This document shows positions 6,645-8,558 of a DNA stretch of 8,558 bases, one piece after another. Made by a program: the position numbers and the translations under genes. This DNA comes from Sandaracinobacteroides sp964394815 (GTDB taxonomy: Bacteria; Pseudomonadota; Alphaproteobacteria; Sphingomonadales; Sphingomonadaceae): positions 1 through 8,558 of the forward strand of contig CAYMZC010000111.1 of the NCBI GenBank assembly GCA_964394815.1, written 5' to 3'. Position 1 is the first letter of the stretch; the number at the start of each line of letters is the position of its first letter. The notes below the pieces were generated by a model. That model saw nothing but the letters and a program-made list of their open reading frames with translations. It was not told the origin of the DNA and ran no database searches.

Positions 6645-6679
6645 ATGGCCCGGACAAACCCTGTCCGGGCCATTTTTTT
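6645..6679 (+). terminator. Strong intrinsic terminator upstream of ftsK
   Basis: ATGGCCCGGACA (6645-6656) pairs perfectly with TGTCCGGGCCAT (6662-6673) around an AACCC loop. Seven T follow from 6673 to 6679. This is the best terminator in the window and it works in the + direction. The nearest + strand gene upstream ends at 5116, beyond the whole opposite-strand flavoprotein gene. It therefore ends an unannotated short transcript, a long read-through transcript from the chaperedoxin operon, or an ftsK leader. Confidence 0.88.
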
Positions 6680-6836
6680 GCCTGCCTCCGCGCAAGGCGG
6701 AAAAATCGCCCGCCAAAGGGCGCGGAAGCCTGCGGCACATATCAGGAACATGCGCTTGACCTGCCCTGCCCTGAAAAGGCATTGGTGCAAGAGGCCCGGC
6801 CCAGCGGCCCGGCATTGCCCGCATGGCGCGCGAAAC

Positions 6837-6842
6837 GGAGGA
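6837..6842 (+). promoter_or_regulatory. Ribosome binding site deciding the GTG start of ftsK
   Basis: GGAGGA lies 4 bases before GTG 6847. The in-frame ATG 6823 has no comparable site upstream and would bury this one inside the coding region. Confidence 0.65.
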
Positions 6843-6846
6843 TCCG

Positions 6847-8558
6847 GTGGCGACATCCACGCAATCGCTGATGGACGCGGCGCCCTGGCGGCGCGCCGAG
6901 GGCAGCCATGAAGGCGGACGCACCGGCCGCGCCCTGCGCCTTGCCGGCCGCATGCTGCTCGGGCTCTTCCTCTTCGGCCTCGGGCTGCTGCTTGCCGGCG
7001 CGCTCATCAGCCACCGTCCTGAGGATCCCTCCTTCAACAGCGTGACCGAAGCCGCCCCTGCAAACCTCGCGGGAAGCGTCGGTGCCCATGTCTCCGATCT
7101 GCTGCTTCAGGGCTTCGGCCTTGCCGCCGTCCTGTCCGTGCCGATCTTCCTTGTCTGGGGGGTGCGCATTCTGTCGGGCTGGCCCGTCCGGCAGTCCCGT
7201 GCCGCCCTTCTGCGCACGGCGGGGGCGATCATCATCGCCGCCATTGCCCTGGGGCTCGCCTGGCCGGCGCCCATCGGCGCGCTCGATGCGGGCGCGGGCG
7301 GCGTTGTCGGCCATGCCGCCGCAAAGGCGATGGCGGCCCTGCCGTGGCCCGAAGGCTTCGACCCGGCTTTCGCCAGCCTCGGCGCCGCGCTTGTCTTCGG
7401 CCTGGGCGCCATCGCCCTGTTCATATGGGGGCTGGGGCCCGACCGGGCAGAACTTGCAGCCTTCGCCCGCCTGACCGGCTGGAGCAGAAGCGGCCCTGAA
7501 CGCGCTGACCGGGGAAGCGCGGATCGGGAAGAAGCCGCCTCCACGGACGATGCTGGTGGCCGCGACCGGGAAAGCGAACGCGCCATCGCGCGCCCCACGG
7601 ATGGCAAGGCCCGGCGCAACCCGCCGCCACCGCCAGAAGCGGAAGCGACGACACGGCGGATCATCGGCCCGGCGCCGCGCCCGCAGCCCACGCGCGAGCG
7701 GCCCGACCGGCAGCCTGCCCTGCAACTGGGTGACAGGCCCGACCTGCCGCCACTCGATCTTCTGAACCCGCCCCCGCGCCAGAGCGAGGCCCGGCTCGAC
7801 GAGGCGGCGCTGGAGCAGAATGCGCGGCTGCTCGAATCGGTGCTCGAGGATTTCAGCGTGAAGGGCAGGATCGTCGGGCTGGCGCAGGGACCTGTCGTCA
7901 CGCTCTACGAGCTTGAGCCGGCACCGGGCATCAAGGCCAGCCGGGTCATCGGCCTCGCCGACGACATCGCCCGTTCCATGTCGGCCGTTTCGGCGCGCGT
8001 CGCAGTCATTCCCGGGCGCAATGTCATCGGGATCGAGCTGCCCAACATGAAGCGGGAAATGGTCTCGCTGTCCGAACTGCTCGCCTCCGAAAGCTTCCAG
8101 GCGTCATCCGGCACGCTGCCGATGATTCTCGGCAAGGACATTTCCGGAAGCCCCGTTGTCGCCGATCTCGCGCCCATGCCGCACCTGCTGATTGCCGGCA
8201 CCACCGGATCGGGCAAGTCGGTCGGGCTCAACGCGATGATCCTGTCGCTGCTCTACCGGCTTCGCCCGGACCAGTGCCGCATGATCATGATCGATCCGAA
8301 GATGCTGGAACTCAGCGTCTATGACGACATTCCCCATCTGCTCGCCCCGGTGGTGACAGACCCGCCAAAGGCGATCCGCGCGCTCAAATGGGCGGTGGAG
8401 CAGATGGAGGAGCGCTATCGCAACATGGCGCACATCAATGTGCGCTCGCTGTCAGGCTACAATGAGCGGGTGCGCGAGGCGCTGAAATCGGGCAAGCCCT
8501 TCACCAAGCGGGTCCAGACCGGCTGGGACGAGGAAGGCAAGCCCGTCTTCGAGGATGT
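6847..8558 (+). CDS. ftsK: DNA translocase FtsK (N-terminal and central part; runs off the window)
   Basis: The frame is open from GTG 6847 to the window end: 570 codons, with the 3' end missing. FtsK couples chromosome segregation to cell division at the septum and pumps DNA with a hexameric RecA-like motor. Four predicted membrane helices lie at about residues 33-54, 85-110, 121-139 and 178-196. A Pro/Arg/Asp-rich linker (about 198-318) includes PPPPPE. The alpha/beta motor region starts near 319 (NARLLESVLEDFSVKGRIVG). Walker A is GTTGSGKS at 451-458, and Walker B is MIMIDPK at 479-485. The later FTKRVQTGWDEEGKPVFED insert is usual for alphaproteobacterial FtsK. The gamma domain that reads orienting sequences lies beyond the window. 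GTG 6847 was chosen over ATG 6823 because GGAGGA sits directly before it. The linker is short compared with E. coli FtsK, as in many alphaproteobacteria. Confidence 0.95.
   Translation, partial: MATSTQSLMDAAPWRRAEGSHEGGRTGRALRLAGRMLLGLFLFGLGLLLAGALISHRPEDPSFNSVTEAAPANLAGSVGAHVSDLLLQGFGLAAVLSVPIFLVWGVRILSGWPVRQSRAALLRTAGAIIIAAIALGLAWPAPIGALDAGAGGVVGHAAAKAMAALPWPEGFDPAFASLGAALVFGLGAIALFIWGLGPDRAELAAFARLTGWSRSGPERADRGSADREEAASTDDAGGRDRESERAIARPTDGKARRNPPPPPEAEATTRRIIGPAPRPQPTRERPDRQPALQLGDRPDLPPLDLLNPPPRQSEARLDEAALEQNARLLESVLEDFSVKGRIVGLAQGPVVTLYELEPAPGIKASRVIGLADDIARSMSAVSARVAVIPGRNVIGIELPNMKREMVSLSELLASESFQASSGTLPMILGKDISGSPVVADLAPMPHLLIAGTTGSGKSVGLNAMILSLLYRLRPDQCRMIMIDPKMLELSVYDDIPHLLAPVVTDPPKAIRALKWAVEQMEERYRNMAHINVRSLSGYNERVREALKSGKPFTKRVQTGWDEEGKPVFED

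Larger units (their letters stand above)
6397..6846. other. Divergent intergenic region between the ubiH-family gene and ftsK
   Basis: This region is 450 bases long. I find no tRNA, no SRP RNA core and no convincing small gene. It must contain the promoters of both flanking genes, but neither can be placed with confidence. A CTTGAC at 6754-6759 (+) is a possible ftsK -35 box without a good -10. Visible structure includes four alternating GGCAC/GTGCC words (6522-6598), a 9-bp inverted repeat (6561-6602) and a strong + strand terminator (6645-6679). Two small stems follow: TCCGC/GCGGA near 6687-6701 and CGCCC/GGGCG near 6707-6722. A direct repeat GGCCCGGC occurs at 6793-6800 and 6806-6813. Confidence 0.6.

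Noticed and set aside
6665..6813. Pairing of the terminator's right arm (CCGGGCC) with GGCCCGG at 6793 or 6806 as an antiterminator
   Set aside because: These partners lie downstream of the terminator, so they would not yet be transcribed when the termination decision is made. The word is also frequent in this DNA.
6530..6871. Small + strand open frame crossing the terminator and the ftsK start
   Set aside because: It has no proper ribosome binding site, runs through the terminator stem and T run, and ends inside ftsK in another frame. Composition is that of untranslated GC-rich DNA.
6742..7901. Long minus-strand frames opposite ftsK (for example 6742-7725 and 7107-7901)
   Set aside because: These are shadows of ftsK. 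The + frame has four membrane helices, Walker A and Walker B, and stays open to the window end.

Overview
The window is GC-rich and reads as ordinary chromosome of an alphaproteobacterium. Sphingomonadales is the most likely order. This rests on high third-position GC, the N-terminus of the chaperedoxin (ASLSMSADERAAIEAFRRD), the gene order chaperedoxin / LON-domain protein / Trm112-like / UbiH-family / FtsK, and the RVQTGWDEEGKPVFED insert in FtsK. Genus cannot be fixed from this sequence. No insertion sequence, phage gene, CRISPR array or defence system is visible.

Layout. Positions 1-639 (+) hold the C-terminal part of a SulP-type anion transporter with a STAS domain. It converges on katG (724-2886, -), a full-length catalase-peroxidase, and a strong hairpin at 673-702 separates the two. 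Upstream of katG on the same strand is a tRNA-Gly(GCC) gene (3133-3207, -) with a plausible promoter at 3293-3321. From 3389 to 5116 (+) lies a tightly packed three-gene operon: CnoX/YbbN-type chaperedoxin (TTG start), a stand-alone LON substrate-binding-domain protein interrupted by a run of 10 N, and a short Trm112-like protein. Both junctions are ATGA overlaps. The operon meets a UbiH/Coq6-family FAD monooxygenase (5113-6396, -) tail to tail, and the two stop codons share one CTAG. After a 450-bp intergenic region, ftsK (6847 to beyond the window end, +) begins divergently.

How the genes relate. The operon looks like a proteostasis/redox unit: a thioredoxin-TPR holdase, a LON N-domain protein and a Trm112-like protein that may support a methyltransferase. 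The remaining genes are housekeeping: ubiquinone biosynthesis, chromosome segregation, peroxide detoxification, anion transport and glycine decoding.

The least explained stretch is the ubiH-ftsK intergenic region. It has a near-ideal intrinsic terminator on the + strand (6645-6679) with no obvious gene upstream to terminate. Before it lies a perfect 9-bp inverted repeat whose right arm could alternatively pair with the terminator's left arm. This could be an attenuator-like leader for ftsK, a small RNA, or the distal terminator of the chaperedoxin operon after antisense passage through the ubiH-family gene. I see no strong evidence for an entirely new system. This region is the best candidate for something undescribed.
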